From contig MWBZ01000030.1 in assembly GCA_002069765.1 (NCBI GenBank), positions 1-39,025 of the forward strand: a stretch of DNA of 39,025 nucleotides, read 5' to 3'. Positions within the stretch are counted from its first letter, which is position 1; the number at the start of each line of letters is the position of its first letter. Under the pieces are notes generated by a model. That model was not told the DNA's origin, searched no databases, and saw only the letters and a list, made by a program, of their open reading frames with translations. This stretch comes from a bacterium ADurb.Bin243. GTDB taxonomy: Bacteria; Muiribacteriota; UBA9980. Of this stretch, positions 7,871-16,798 are shown piece after piece. A program made the translations under genes and the position numbers.

Positions 7871-10327
7871 TCAGTTCTTACCCGCCGTTTCCTTTCTTAA
7901 ATGATTTATAGCTTCCGAAGCGGCCAGCTTGATGGCCTTGTTATCGTGGTTTAAAAATTTGGTAAGGTACTTTATAGATTCGGCGTCGCCGACTTTTTTT
8001 ATGACCTTGAACGCGTTTTTTATAACGTCCAGGTCGGCGTCGTTTAAAACTGTGTACAGTAGAGGCAAAACGCGCGGGTCGCTTATTTCGCCGAGCGCGT
8101 AAGTGGCCGAGGCCCTCATCCATTTATCGCTCGAGCGAAGCATTTCCGAAAGTCCGACTATGACGTTGGGGTTGCCGAGTTTATAAAGCGCTATAATGGC
8201 GTTCGCGCGCACGCGGTTATTGACGTGCGAGGTGAGCGGAAGAAGGATGTTGCTTATTTCGCGCAGGTTAAGGGATGCGATAACCTCTATGGCGTTGGCT
8301 TTTACTCGTGGATTTTCGTCGTTTATTAGCGGTATGAGATATTCGACTATTTCGGCGCCTCCGATTATCTCCATTAATTTAGTGAAATCGGCCCTTATGT
8401 GAGGATCGGGGTTTTTAATGAATTTTTTCAGCAGATTGAGTATCTTGGAACGCTCGTCGCGCGAAAGATACGTCAGCAGCTTGATTATCTGGTTTCTTAT
8501 TCTCGGGTCGGTGGACGCGATCTGCTTTTCTATTTCGTCGATGAATTTGCTGTCGTTTTTTATTAAAATATTTCCGAGCTCTTCTTTCATTTTGTCCGGC
8601 AGGACGTTGATCTGGTTCATGAGGCGGCCGCGGCCCTTTTCTACAAGGATCTTGGACGCGATTTCGGCGATGACTTTCTTCGGGCTGCCGAAAGCTTTCA
8701 GGATAATTTCGGTGGACTCGGTGGATTCGATCTTTGCTATCTGCTGCAGCGCAGCTTCTTTTAAATCGTATTCTTCGTCGTGTATGAAAACATGGTTTAA
8801 AAATTTAATCGCTTCGCCCGTTAAAAAATTAGCTTCTACCGCTTTCAGCGCCGCGAGCTTCACTTCGCGCTGGTATGTTTTCCAGTCCTGCATCATCAAA
8901 TCAAGAAGCTCGAAATCTTTAAGATAGCTGAGCGCTTCGATGCATTCTATTTTTGCGGCCGCGTTCCATGTCTTGATGGCGGCTTTATATTTCTGGCCGA
9001 AACCTTTGGCGTTAAGGTCGTTTTCGGTGAAGAACCTGTAAAGCTCCACCGTTTTTTTATGGCCCAGCGCGTCGAGAATTTTTGCGAATGATATAATGAT
9101 TTCTTTGACTTTATTAAGGGCCAGGAATTTGATGAATTTTTCCAGGCCGTCGCCGTCGAGCGTCTGGCAGAGCTCCAGAAGGATATTGCGCTCTTTCAGA
9201 AAATACTGGCGGTCGCGGAAAATTTTATTTATGAAATTTTTAACGTCTTCGCTGTCGGCCGTGAAATATTCGGCGCAAAGAATGTCTATGTAGAGATAAC
9301 CGAAATTTTCTATTAATTTTATAACCAGCTTTGCGGCCTGCTCGGTGTTCCATTTGCAAAGCTCCACTATGACAAGCCTCATGAGCTGGTAGCGTTCGCA
9401 ATCGCGGTCCAGCGCCAGTTCGCGGGTTTTCAGCCTGGTTTTCATGATGTTGAAAAGCACGGTGCGAGCTTTTAGACTGACGCCTTCGGGAAAATCTATC
9501 ATTATCCTGATTATGTTCATAATGCGTGAAAAATCCGGATGGTATTCGAAAATTTCAAGCACACCCTGAAAATAACCGAGATCTCCGATGGAACGCGGGT
9601 CGTCGATATGGCCGATTACTTTATCTGCGAACATGTTATAATTTGAAATAATGAAGGTTTTAGCTTCTTCGCGGACTTTGATATTGTTGTCGGCCAGAAA
9701 TCCGAGCATCAGGTTGAGCGCTTCGGGCGTGTCGAGTTTTTTGACGACCTGAAGGACGTTGAACCTGACCATCCAGTTGGAATCGTTTTTATATTTTTTG
9801 AGGATATCGATAACGCCGGCGTCGCAATATTTATGGTATTGCTTGAGAACGTAAAGGATTATTTTTTCGGACGGCGATTCGAGCAGCTGCTTTAAGTCTT
9901 CGTAATAGCCGGACTTTTTGACGACACCGTCGATGAGCGTTAAAACTTCAGGGTTGGCCTTGTAAATAATTTTCAGGCGGTTGTACTGGTCTATGTATCC
10001 GTAGCCGTATTTTAGAAGCGCGCTTTTAATATCGCTTTTGCCGCTTTCGTTCGCCGATATGTAAATGTTGATGATTTCGCTAAGAGCGTCCACAGTGGCG
10101 AAGCTGGCAAGTATTTCTACGATCCTCTTTTTTTCGCCGTCGTTGTAAGGGCCGCTATAAAGGCGCGCAAGCCGCCTGAAAAAATATTCGTCCCGTAAAA
10201 GCGCATTGAACTGCCTTGAAGGAATAAAATCCGCTTTTTCAGATGTGAACATTTCGCAGGCGAATTCGACCGTTTGTTTGTCGAATTCTTTTAATAATAA
10301 TTTGGCGTCGTCAAAAAAATTACTCAT
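7871..10327 (-). CDS. Large HEAT-repeat protein
   Basis: An 818-aa protein predicted to be cytoplasmic, without signal peptide or membrane helix. It is built almost entirely of paired helices. The clearest HEAT units are in the last 250 residues: DPHIRADFTKLMEII, NPRVKANAIEVIASL, NNRVRANAIIALYKLG, DKWMRASATYALGEI and LDVIKNAFKVIKKVG. Earlier repeats are more diverged (NWMVRFNVLQVVKKL, NIKVREEAKTFIISN). No catalytic motif is seen, so it is a protein-binding scaffold by family analogy. The gene begins only about 9 nt downstream of a strong -10 box and lacks a Shine-Dalgarno, so the mRNA may be leaderless. The start at 10327 is the only ATG consistent with that promoter. A one-TM protein follows directly. 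Confidence 0.88.
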   Translation of the reverse strand: MSNFFDDAKLLLKEFDKQTVEFACEMFTSEKADFIPSRQFNALLRDEYFFRRLARLYSGPYNDGEKKRIVEILASFATVDALSEIINIYISANESGKSDIKSALLKYGYGYIDQYNRLKIIYKANPEVLTLIDGVVKKSGYYEDLKQLLESPSEKIILYVLKQYHKYCDAGVIDILKKYKNDSNWMVRFNVLQVVKKLDTPEALNLMLGFLADNNIKVREEAKTFIISNYNMFADKVIGHIDDPRSIGDLGYFQGVLEIFEYHPDFSRIMNIIRIMIDFPEGVSLKARTVLFNIMKTRLKTRELALDRDCERYQLMRLVIVELCKWNTEQAAKLVIKLIENFGYLYIDILCAEYFTADSEDVKNFINKIFRDRQYFLKERNILLELCQTLDGDGLEKFIKFLALNKVKEIIISFAKILDALGHKKTVELYRFFTENDLNAKGFGQKYKAAIKTWNAAAKIECIEALSYLKDFELLDLMMQDWKTYQREVKLAALKAVEANFLTGEAIKFLNHVFIHDEEYDLKEAALQQIAKIESTESTEIILKAFGSPKKVIAEIASKILVEKGRGRLMNQINVLPDKMKEELGNILIKNDSKFIDEIEKQIASTDPRIRNQIIKLLTYLSRDERSKILNLLKKFIKNPDPHIRADFTKLMEIIGGAEIVEYLIPLINDENPRVKANAIEVIASLNLREISNILLPLTSHVNNRVRANAIIALYKLGNPNVIVGLSEMLRSSDKWMRASATYALGEISDPRVLPLLYTVLNDADLDVIKNAFKVIKKVGDAESIKYLTKFLNHDNKAIKLAASEAINHLRKETAGKN

Positions 10328-10335
10328 GCGGTTCG

Positions 10336-10364
10336 ATTATATCACATGCCCGAAAATATTTCAA
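10336..10364 (-). promoter_or_regulatory. Extended -10 promoter for the HEAT gene, giving a near-leaderless mRNA
   Basis: On the minus strand, TTGAAA (10364-10359) and TATAAT (10341-10336) are 17 nt apart, and the -10 is preceded by TGA, an extended -10 element. A start 6-8 nt downstream falls at about 10328-10330, within 1-3 nt of the ATG at 10327. The 8 nt between the -10 box and the ATG contain no Shine-Dalgarno. Confidence 0.7.
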
Positions 10365-10464
10365 GGTTAATAAAAGATTGCGGCAATAAAAATCGAAGTA
10401 TAATTACAAATTGACTTTTTATGCAATGAAGCTAAAAATAAAAACACGGTCGATAAAAAAAAAC

Positions 10465-10495
10465 TTGACTTTACTCGGCAACATTATAGTATAAT
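10465..10495 (+). promoter_or_regulatory. Probable promoter for the ankyrin gene
   Basis: TTGACT (10465-10470) is followed by TATAAT (10490-10495) with a 19-nt spacer, longer than the 17 nt seen at most other promoters here. The expected transcript has a leader of roughly 90 nt before the ATG at 10592. It lies divergent from the HEAT promoter within a 264-bp intergenic region. Confidence 0.55.
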
Positions 10496-10591
10496 AAGCT
10501 TAAAACCGTTTCAGCATAATTATTGAATGGATTATATTAAAAGTAGCGGTTAGCTGGCGGCATATTTTTCGGTTAGCGCCGGAGGCATTGA

Positions 10592-13561
10592 ATGAAAGAA
10601 GAAAATTACGGTTCGATAGGCCTTATATGGGCCATATCAGGCGGCCATATCGACCTTGTAAAAATGATGCTCACCAAGGATATAGACATAAACTCAGCCG
10701 ACCCGGAAGGCCTTACTCCCCTGATGCACGCGGTAATAAGCGGCAACTTTCACCTTGTAAAACTCCTTCTGGAGAACGGGGCCGGCAAAGACGCCAAAGA
10801 CAAGGCCGGCTTCGACGCGCTTATGTACGCGAAGGCTAAAAACAGCCCCGAAACTATAGACCTGTTGGCCGGAAAAAAGCAGGAGCTCAGGTCGGCGCGC
10901 GATAATTCCGTTAAATTGCTGGCCGCCGCCGAGAAAAACGATATTTCCACGCTAAATAATCTCATAAGCGCCGGCGAAAACGTGGATTCGATAAATGAAA
11001 AAAAGCAGAGCGCGCTTATGGTGGCTATCGACCGATCAAACTACGACGCCGCTACGGCGCTTATAAGCGCCGGCGCCAACGTGAACCTTTCCGATTCTAA
11101 CGGCAGCACCGCATTGATGTGGTCCGCTTTTAAGGGCGCTGCCGATATGGTCAGAATGCTCGTAACCGCCGGCGCCGACGTAAACGCGCGCGATTCGAGC
11201 GGCAGCACCGCGCTTATCTGGGCGGCTTTCCGCGGAAATTATGAAGCGGTGAGGCTGCTTATCGCTAACGGCGCCAACCTCAATATGCAGAAAGACAACG
11301 GCATGACCGCGCTTATCTGGGCCGCCTATAAAGGCTTTTACGAAATCGTGCGGCTCCTGGCGGAAAACGGCGCCAATATATACCTGCGCGAAAAATCAGG
11401 CAGTCAGGCGCTTATGTGGGCGTCTCTCGGCGGCCATATAAAAATAGTCGAATTCCTTATTTCAAAAGGCGCGGACGTGAACGCGGTGGAAAATTACGGC
11501 AGCGGCTCGCTGATGTGGGCTGTTTTCGGCGGGCACGAAGAGGTCGTTAAAGCGCTTCTTAACGCCGGGGCCGATCCCAATATAAAAAATAAAAAAGGCA
11601 GAACCGTGCTTATGCGCGCTGCCTATAAAGGTTTTTTCGAAATAGCTTCGCTATTGATCTCTAAAGGCGCATCGGTCAACGAGGTGGCAAATGACGGCGA
11701 TACCGCACTGATATCGGCCGTGGAAAAAAAGCACGGCCGGATAGTCAAAATCCTTTGTGAAAACGGCGCGGACGTCAACAGGTCCAATTACAAATCTCGC
11801 TGTCCCCTGCTGCTCGCCGCCTCCGGCGGCGATATGGAAACCGTCAAAACGCTCATGGCTAAATCGGCCGAACTCAACGTCAGGGACGCCGACGGCAATA
11901 CGCCGCTGATCATAGCCGCTATAAACGATAATTACGAATTGGCGAAGCTTTTTATCGAGTCCGGCGCCGATATCAACGCCGTGGAAAATTATTTGAGTAC
12001 CGCGCTGATGTGGGCGGCATATAAAAACGGAGTGGAAATCGTCAAGCTGCTTTTAATGCATAACGCCAATACCAACCTTAAAAATATCAAAGGCCGCACC
12101 GCTTTGATGCGCGCGGCTTATAAAGGCCATGACGAAATAATAAAATTGCTTATCAATCGTGAGTCCAACTTAAACCTCAAAGACAGAAACGGCGTTACGG
12201 CCCTGATCGCGGCTTCGGATAGAGGCCACGCTGAAACGGTAAGGCTGCTTCTTAACGGCGGGGCGCTGGTGAGCATAGAAGACAATCTCGGCAATACCGC
12301 GCTTACTCACGCTATCGAAAAAGGCCATGCGCCGATCGTCAAGATGCTTCTGGAAAAAATACAAAATACCATAATAACAAAGGCCGAACGTTCGTCGATG
12401 CTTAAAAACGCCATTGCCAGCGGCAGCGTAGAAGTTCTCGAGATGGTCATTTCGGGCGAGACCGACGTCAATGAAACTATAACGGAAAACGAAACGCCGC
12501 TTATTCTCGCCTGCGCTTCCGGCAATACCGCGGCCGCGGAATTTCTAATAAAACGAGGCGCTAAAATCGACCTGCACTCGCCGAACGGCATGAGCCCGCT
12601 GCTCGCGGCCGCATATCACGGCCGCATAGATACGGTCAAATCTTTAATAACGTCGGGCGCCGATATTAACATACCTGACAATTACGGTTATAACGCTCTT
12701 ATGTGGGCCTCAAACGGCGGCCATTCCGACTGCGTTGAATTGCTCATAGACGCAGGCGCCGACATAAATATGATAGACTCGAAGGGGCGCTCGCTGCTTT
12801 CGAGGGCCATAGGCCGTAAAAATTACGCTCTGGCGGCGCTTCTTATCGAAAAAGGCGCGGACGTCAATTTAAGGGACAAAAACGGTTCCTGCGCTTTGTT
12901 AGACGCCATAAACGCCGGCAATTCCAGCCTGACCGAGCTTATAATCGACAGCGGCGCCGATTTGAAGGCCGAAGACAAAGACGGAAACAACGCGCTTTCT
13001 CTCGCCATAGAGCAGGGGTTTTCAGGCGTGATCGAGCGTATTTTAAATAAGATGCCCGACTTGAACCTGGCGCTGGGCGAAAATAACGGAATCCTTATGA
13101 GCGCGATCGTGGAAGGCCGCGTTGAAATAGTCAGACTCCTTCTTGAAAGAGGGGCGAACGTCAATATAATCTTCTATGAAAACGACACCGCGCTCACGCT
13201 GGCGGCGGCATACGGAAATATAGACATAGTCAAGCTGCTTATCGATTACGGCGCAGACGTAAACGCTACCGGCGCCAACGGCATTACGGCCCTTATGAAC
13301 GCCGTGCTCAAAGGGCGTAAAGACGCTCTGGCGCTTTTGATAAACAGCGGCGCCAATATAAACGCCAGAGACGAAAAAGGCTGGTCGGCGCTCATGCACG
13401 CCGTTAACTGCCGCTTTATAGACCTGGTGAACGTCCTTCTGGTAAACGGCGCGGACGCCAATACGCTCGCCGGCGAAGGCGCCACCCCTCTTTCGCTCGC
13501 AAAGGAGCTCGGCGAAACCGATATAGCGGCTTTATTAAGCGAGTATATTATTTCCAATTAA
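10592..13561 (+). CDS. Giant ankyrin-repeat protein
   Basis: A 989-aa protein made of roughly 28-30 consecutive ankyrin repeats of about 33 residues from end to end. Typical units contain G-x-TALMWAA-x-G-x-x-x-IVRLL-x-x-GA-x-x-N. Many repeats have tryptophan in TALMWA/TALIWA, and a 'GRT(V/A)LMRAAYKG' variant recurs (about residues 343 and 507). There is no signal peptide, membrane helix or catalytic domain. Ankyrin arrays bind proteins; in bacteria some are effectors, but no export signal is visible, so a cytoplasmic scaffold is equally likely. GGAGG at 10581-10585 sets the start at 10592. Two less regular stretches (about residues 75-115 and 590-625) break the array into blocks. No terminator is apparent at its 3' end. 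Confidence 0.92.
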   Translation: MKEENYGSIGLIWAISGGHIDLVKMMLTKDIDINSADPEGLTPLMHAVISGNFHLVKLLLENGAGKDAKDKAGFDALMYAKAKNSPETIDLLAGKKQELRSARDNSVKLLAAAEKNDISTLNNLISAGENVDSINEKKQSALMVAIDRSNYDAATALISAGANVNLSDSNGSTALMWSAFKGAADMVRMLVTAGADVNARDSSGSTALIWAAFRGNYEAVRLLIANGANLNMQKDNGMTALIWAAYKGFYEIVRLLAENGANIYLREKSGSQALMWASLGGHIKIVEFLISKGADVNAVENYGSGSLMWAVFGGHEEVVKALLNAGADPNIKNKKGRTVLMRAAYKGFFEIASLLISKGASVNEVANDGDTALISAVEKKHGRIVKILCENGADVNRSNYKSRCPLLLAASGGDMETVKTLMAKSAELNVRDADGNTPLIIAAINDNYELAKLFIESGADINAVENYLSTALMWAAYKNGVEIVKLLLMHNANTNLKNIKGRTALMRAAYKGHDEIIKLLINRESNLNLKDRNGVTALIAASDRGHAETVRLLLNGGALVSIEDNLGNTALTHAIEKGHAPIVKMLLEKIQNTIITKAERSSMLKNAIASGSVEVLEMVISGETDVNETITENETPLILACASGNTAAAEFLIKRGAKIDLHSPNGMSPLLAAAYHGRIDTVKSLITSGADINIPDNYGYNALMWASNGGHSDCVELLIDAGADINMIDSKGRSLLSRAIGRKNYALAALLIEKGADVNLRDKNGSCALLDAINAGNSSLTELIIDSGADLKAEDKDGNNALSLAIEQGFSGVIERILNKMPDLNLALGENNGILMSAIVEGRVEIVRLLLERGANVNIIFYENDTALTLAAAYGNIDIVKLLIDYGADVNATGANGITALMNAVLKGRKDALALLINSGANINARDEKGWSALMHAVNCRFIDLVNVLLVNGADANTLAGEGATPLSLAKELGETDIAALLSEYIISN

Positions 13562-13599
13562 AAGTCAAAAATAAACCTTTAAATTTTATTTGAAAAAAC

Positions 13600-13628
13600 T
13601 TTACAAAGGCATATTTTTTTAGTATAAT
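13600..13628 (+). promoter_or_regulatory. Promoter for the clostripain-family gene
   Basis: TTTACA (13600-13605), a 17-nt spacer and TATAAT (13623-13628). The leader is about 40 nt and ends in an AAAGGGGG Shine-Dalgarno ahead of the ATG at 13676. With the terminator at 15047-15080 this makes a single-gene transcription unit. Confidence 0.75.
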
Positions 13629-13675
13629 TATTTTGTTAAATAAAAAACGCAACAAAAAATAAAAGGGGGATTTTA

Positions 13676-15007
13676 ATGAAGAAGTTAGGTTTTATCGTTG
13701 CTCTGATGGCGGTTGTTATGATGGCGTCAACGGTATTCGCGGCAGAAAAAGCGCAGTGGACAATGATGGTGTTTATCAATGCAGATAACAATCTCGACCG
13801 TTTCGGCGTCATCGACGTTCAGGAAATGGAAAAAGCCGGTCTGAGCAAAGACGTAAACATAGTCGTTCAGTTAGACCGTTTTAACAAAGAAACCAGAAGA
13901 TACGACGTTACCGGCCGTGCGGCTGACGCAAAAGCCGACGACTGGGGCCTCACATCTAATATGGTCCAGAAAATGGGCGAAGTAGATATGGGCGATTACA
14001 AAGAAATGGTAAACTTCGTAAAATGGTCCGCCGAAACCTATCCCGCTGAAAAATATTTACTCGTAATATGGAACCACGGCGCAGGCTGGAAAAAAAGAAA
14101 TAACGAAATTTTCAAAGGCATATCCTACGACGATCAGTCGCATAACCACATAACTACAGCTCAGCTCGGCACCGCTATGCAGTCTATCGCAGGCGTACTC
14201 GGCAAACAGCTCGACATCCTCGCTATGGACGCATGCTTAATGCAGATGGTAGAAGTGCTTTATGAAGTCCGTGAAAACGTTACCTACATGGTAGCTTCCG
14301 AAGAAACCGAACCCGGCGACGGCTGGCCTTATCACCTGGTATGCCCTCCGCTCACCAAAAACCCCGCTATGAGCGCTCTTGAATTCGCAAAACTTATTCC
14401 TCAGGCATACGCTCAGAGCTATCCTTCCAAATCCACCACTCAGTCGGCCGTTGAACTCGCAAAAATGGACGTTCTCGCAGAAGCGATAAACAAATTCGCT
14501 GTAGCTTTAATGAACGCTATCAACACTCCTGCTGAAGCTAAAATAGCTAAAGACGCCCTTAACGTAGTTCAGAAATACGCTTATCCTGAAAACGTAGACC
14601 TCGGCCACATCGTAAAACTTATCTGCGATAAAACCGCTGACGCTAAAGTTAAAGAAGCCGGCGCTGAACTGTTAATGGCTTATGAAAAAGCTATCGTTCA
14701 GAACAATATCACCGGTTACTCAACTAAAAACTCTACCGGTATCGCCATATTCTTCCCGAAAAGCGGCTGGAATTCAAACTACTCGACAATCAAATTCAGC
14801 GAATACAAATGGGATGAAATGGTACAGGCTCTCATGAAAGCCGCAGTTCCCGCTCCAGCAGTAACCGAAGCGCCCGCAGCCCCCGCTGCTACCACGCCTT
14901 CTAACAATTCCTACAACAGCGGCAACTATTATCCCTCATATCCTAACATGCCCGGTATGCCCGGCGTTCATCCTCACTGGCCCCCCCTCGATCCTATGAT
15001 ATACTAA
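13676..15007 (+). CDS. Secreted clostripain-family (peptidase C11) cysteine protease
   Basis: A 443-aa exported protein with a classic signal peptide (residues 1-22, ending VFA). The C11 core shows WTMMVFINADNNLD near the mature N-terminus, then LLVIWNHGAGW with catalytic H134 and LDILAMDACLMQMVEVLYE with nucleophile C187, then YMVASEETEPGDGWPY. This is the His/Cys caspase-like fold of clostripain and gingipain relatives, which typically cleave after Arg or Lys. Residues 395-443 are a Pro/Ala then Asn/Tyr/Pro-rich tail without a recognisable sorting signal. Codon choice is unlike neighbouring genes: alanine is mostly GCT/GCA and valine often GTA/GTT, where neighbours favour GCC/GCG. With its strong promoter and own terminator, this points to high expression. 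It is probably an extracellular or periplasmic protease; the substrate is unknown. Confidence 0.92.
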   Translation: MKKLGFIVALMAVVMMASTVFAAEKAQWTMMVFINADNNLDRFGVIDVQEMEKAGLSKDVNIVVQLDRFNKETRRYDVTGRAADAKADDWGLTSNMVQKMGEVDMGDYKEMVNFVKWSAETYPAEKYLLVIWNHGAGWKKRNNEIFKGISYDDQSHNHITTAQLGTAMQSIAGVLGKQLDILAMDACLMQMVEVLYEVRENVTYMVASEETEPGDGWPYHLVCPPLTKNPAMSALEFAKLIPQAYAQSYPSKSTTQSAVELAKMDVLAEAINKFAVALMNAINTPAEAKIAKDALNVVQKYAYPENVDLGHIVKLICDKTADAKVKEAGAELLMAYEKAIVQNNITGYSTKNSTGIAIFFPKSGWNSNYSTIKFSEYKWDEMVQALMKAAVPAPAVTEAPAAPAATTPSNNSYNSGNYYPSYPNMPGMPGVHPHWPPLDPMIY

Positions 15008-15046
15008 TCAGGGGATAAAAACTTAAAAGTTAATCCTGAATAAAAT

Positions 15047-15080
15047 GAAAAAGACGCTTTAACGGGCGTCTTTTTCATTT
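15047..15080 (+). terminator. Intrinsic terminator after the clostripain-family gene
   Basis: A perfect 11-bp stem, GAAAAAGACGC (15047-15057) with GCGTCTTTTTC (15066-15076), an 8-nt loop, and a T-rich 3' arm running into CATTTT. It lies 40 nt after the stop codon. Confidence 0.9.
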
Positions 15081-15117
15081 TACCGATATGTAAATGAAGA
15101 AAATATAAATAAAATTA

Positions 15118-15146
15118 TTGACTTAAAAAATAAATTATGATATATT
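15118..15146 (+). promoter_or_regulatory. Promoter for tRNA-Leu
   Basis: TTGACT (15118-15123), a 17-nt spacer and TATATT (15141-15146). The start would fall near 15153, about 13 nt before the mature tRNA 5' end. Confidence 0.75.
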
Positions 15147-15165
15147 AATCAGGTATATGATTTAC

Positions 15166-15249
15166 GCCGAAGTGGTGAAATTGGCAGACGCGGTGGACTC
15201 AAAATCCACTGGGGGCAACTCCGTCCCGGTTCAAGTCCGGGCTTCGGCA
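15166..15249 (+). tRNA. tRNA-Leu (anticodon CAA)
   Basis: A class II tRNA of 84 nt. The acceptor stem pairs GCCGAAG (15166-15172) with CTTCGGC (15242-15248), with discriminator A at 15249. The anticodon stem GTGGA/TCCAC encloses the loop CTCAAAA, giving anticodon CAA for UUG codons. A long variable arm (about TGGGGGCAACTCCGT) and the T-arm CCGGTTCAAGTCCGG are clear. The 3' CCA is not encoded. I see no sign of an integrated element at its 3' end. Confidence 0.95.
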
Positions 15250-15435
15250 TTTTATTCAACAACCTTCTGGCCGTCAGTTTTTAGCATTCGCGGTTGCGGA
15301 CATTTTTTAACCGCCTCAACCTGCTAAAAGTCTGGCGTTTTTTATTAATGGAAGGCCCATATAATATAAATATTACTGTTTTTTGATAATAAGCGGCGAA
15401 ATGCGGTTCGTTAAAATAAAATATTGGGGGAAAGT

Positions 15436-16737
15436 ATGAAGAAACGCATTGTTTGGTCTGCGCTATTAAAATATAAAAAAGCATTCCCGCGTTCCGATAA
15501 AAATTATGCACGCGGTCTGGCGTTTTTTTTAACTTCGCTTTTGCTTGTGTTTTTTATTGCACTCGCATCGCAGGCGTTTGCGGCGGGCGAAAAAAAAATC
15601 GCCGATAAAAAAAAGGGAGTCAAAAAAGAAAGTAGCGCAAAAACCGTAACTCAGAAAGTTAAAAGCTCGAAAAATAAAAACACGGGCAAACAGAGCAAAA
15701 ATATTAAACAAAGCGATAATAAAAAGGCTCAAAACGAAAAAAAAGATAAAACGCTGAATAAAATAAAAAAAGCTTCGCCGCCAAAAAGTCTCAAGCTCGA
15801 TCTCGCGGATAATAAGACTGACGAAATAATTATCAACTCTAAAAAATATAAGCTGGGCGGCTTATCTTTAGAAAAGAAAAGCGCCGCGGCTAAAAAATCA
15901 AAGATCGGCGAAATAAAAAAATTAGCCGGCGAAGTTAAAAAAGAATTCGAAGAACTCAAAAAAGCCAATCCGCGTAAAAAAAACAGGTATTCGCTCAATC
16001 TTCCGGAAAGTTACCACCAGGTAGATATGAAGCTGGCCAACGAAATAATGAGGCGCGTAAATCTCGGTTCGCTGTCCATGTTTAAAACGCTTTACCTGCC
16101 GCATCTTAAAAAGGCCCGCAGCGTTAAGAATAAACCCGTAAAAGGCTCGCAGACCGATTCGGCTCTGGACGATCGCACTAAAATGGCGCTTCTTATAGTT
16201 GGCAATTTTATTAATGAAGCCATCGAAAAGCATGACAGCGGTAATTTGTCCAAAACACATAAAAATTTCGGCAAATGGATTACAGACGGTGCCAACCTGC
16301 TGGCTTACGGAACCATATATCCCGCGGGAAGCGAATCTGAAACTTCGTCTAAAAAAAGCAAAAGAAAAAAAGGCATTATAAGTTTTTCAACGGCGAAAAA
16401 ACTTCTCAGGGCTTTGATAGAAGTCGAGTCTTCGGCCGTGCAGATGAGGCAGGGCAGGGTGAATATTTCCCTTAACATGCGCACCTATCCTCGCGACGGG
16501 TCTTATGTTATAGGCTTTATGCAGGAATCGGTCGACGACTTCGCAAAAGGCGTAAATTTATTCGATCCGGAAATAAATATAAAGTACACATGCAAAAAGC
16601 TGCATAAGTACTTAGTGAAATATAACGGAAATTACGACAAAACCCTCCGTCATTATAACGCGGGGCAGGGCAATATGGATTGCGAACAGGCCCACCGTTA
16701 TTCGGCGAAGGTGCACAGTTTTATGGAAAGGTTCTAA
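15436..16737 (+). CDS. Lys-rich exported protein with a lytic-transglycosylase-like (SLT) domain
   Basis: A 433-aa protein. Residues 1-50 carry a basic stretch and a hydrophobic segment ending SQAFAAG, a signal peptide with a long n-region. Residues 52-200 are extremely Lys/Ser-rich and probably disordered. The C-terminal 110 residues fit the SLT/goose-lysozyme-like pattern: LLRALIEVESS with E331 at the catalytic position, GFMQ, LFDPEINIKYTCKKLHKYL, YDKTLRHYNAGQGN and YSAKVHSFMERF. The MQ-x-R and ALGLMQ segments are altered, so activity is likely but not certain. The likely role is cleaving or docking on peptidoglycan, with the basic linker binding anionic wall material. The ATG at 15436 is preferred over the upstream TTG at 15424 because GGGGGAA (15426-15432) is ideally spaced for it. 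The FN3 gene follows after 61 nt. Confidence 0.75.
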   Translation: MKKRIVWSALLKYKKAFPRSDKNYARGLAFFLTSLLLVFFIALASQAFAAGEKKIADKKKGVKKESSAKTVTQKVKSSKNKNTGKQSKNIKQSDNKKAQNEKKDKTLNKIKKASPPKSLKLDLADNKTDEIIINSKKYKLGGLSLEKKSAAAKKSKIGEIKKLAGEVKKEFEELKKANPRKKNRYSLNLPESYHQVDMKLANEIMRRVNLGSLSMFKTLYLPHLKKARSVKNKPVKGSQTDSALDDRTKMALLIVGNFINEAIEKHDSGNLSKTHKNFGKWITDGANLLAYGTIYPAGSESETSSKKSKRKKGIISFSTAKKLLRALIEVESSAVQMRQGRVNISLNMRTYPRDGSYVIGFMQESVDDFAKGVNLFDPEINIKYTCKKLHKYLVKYNGNYDKTLRHYNAGQGNMDCEQAHRYSAKVHSFMERF

Positions 16738-16798
16738 TTCATTTAAAATTTGGGATTTGAAATATTTTTCTATAGAGTAAAGTTGAGATAAGCGTATT

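Noticed and set aside
8418-8927. 169-codon plus-strand open frame inside the HEAT gene
   Set aside because: Ser/Phe/Ile-rich antisense shadow without ribosome binding site.
10592-13561. Ankyrin array considered as a DNA tandem repeat or CRISPR-like locus
   Set aside because: The 99-bp periodicity is explained by protein repeats with diverged codons; no identical repeats with unique spacers exist anywhere in the window.
15250-15435. Integration site at the tRNA-Leu 3' end
   Set aside because: No repeated tRNA 3' fragment, integrase or phage gene follows; the DNA continues as ordinary chromosome.
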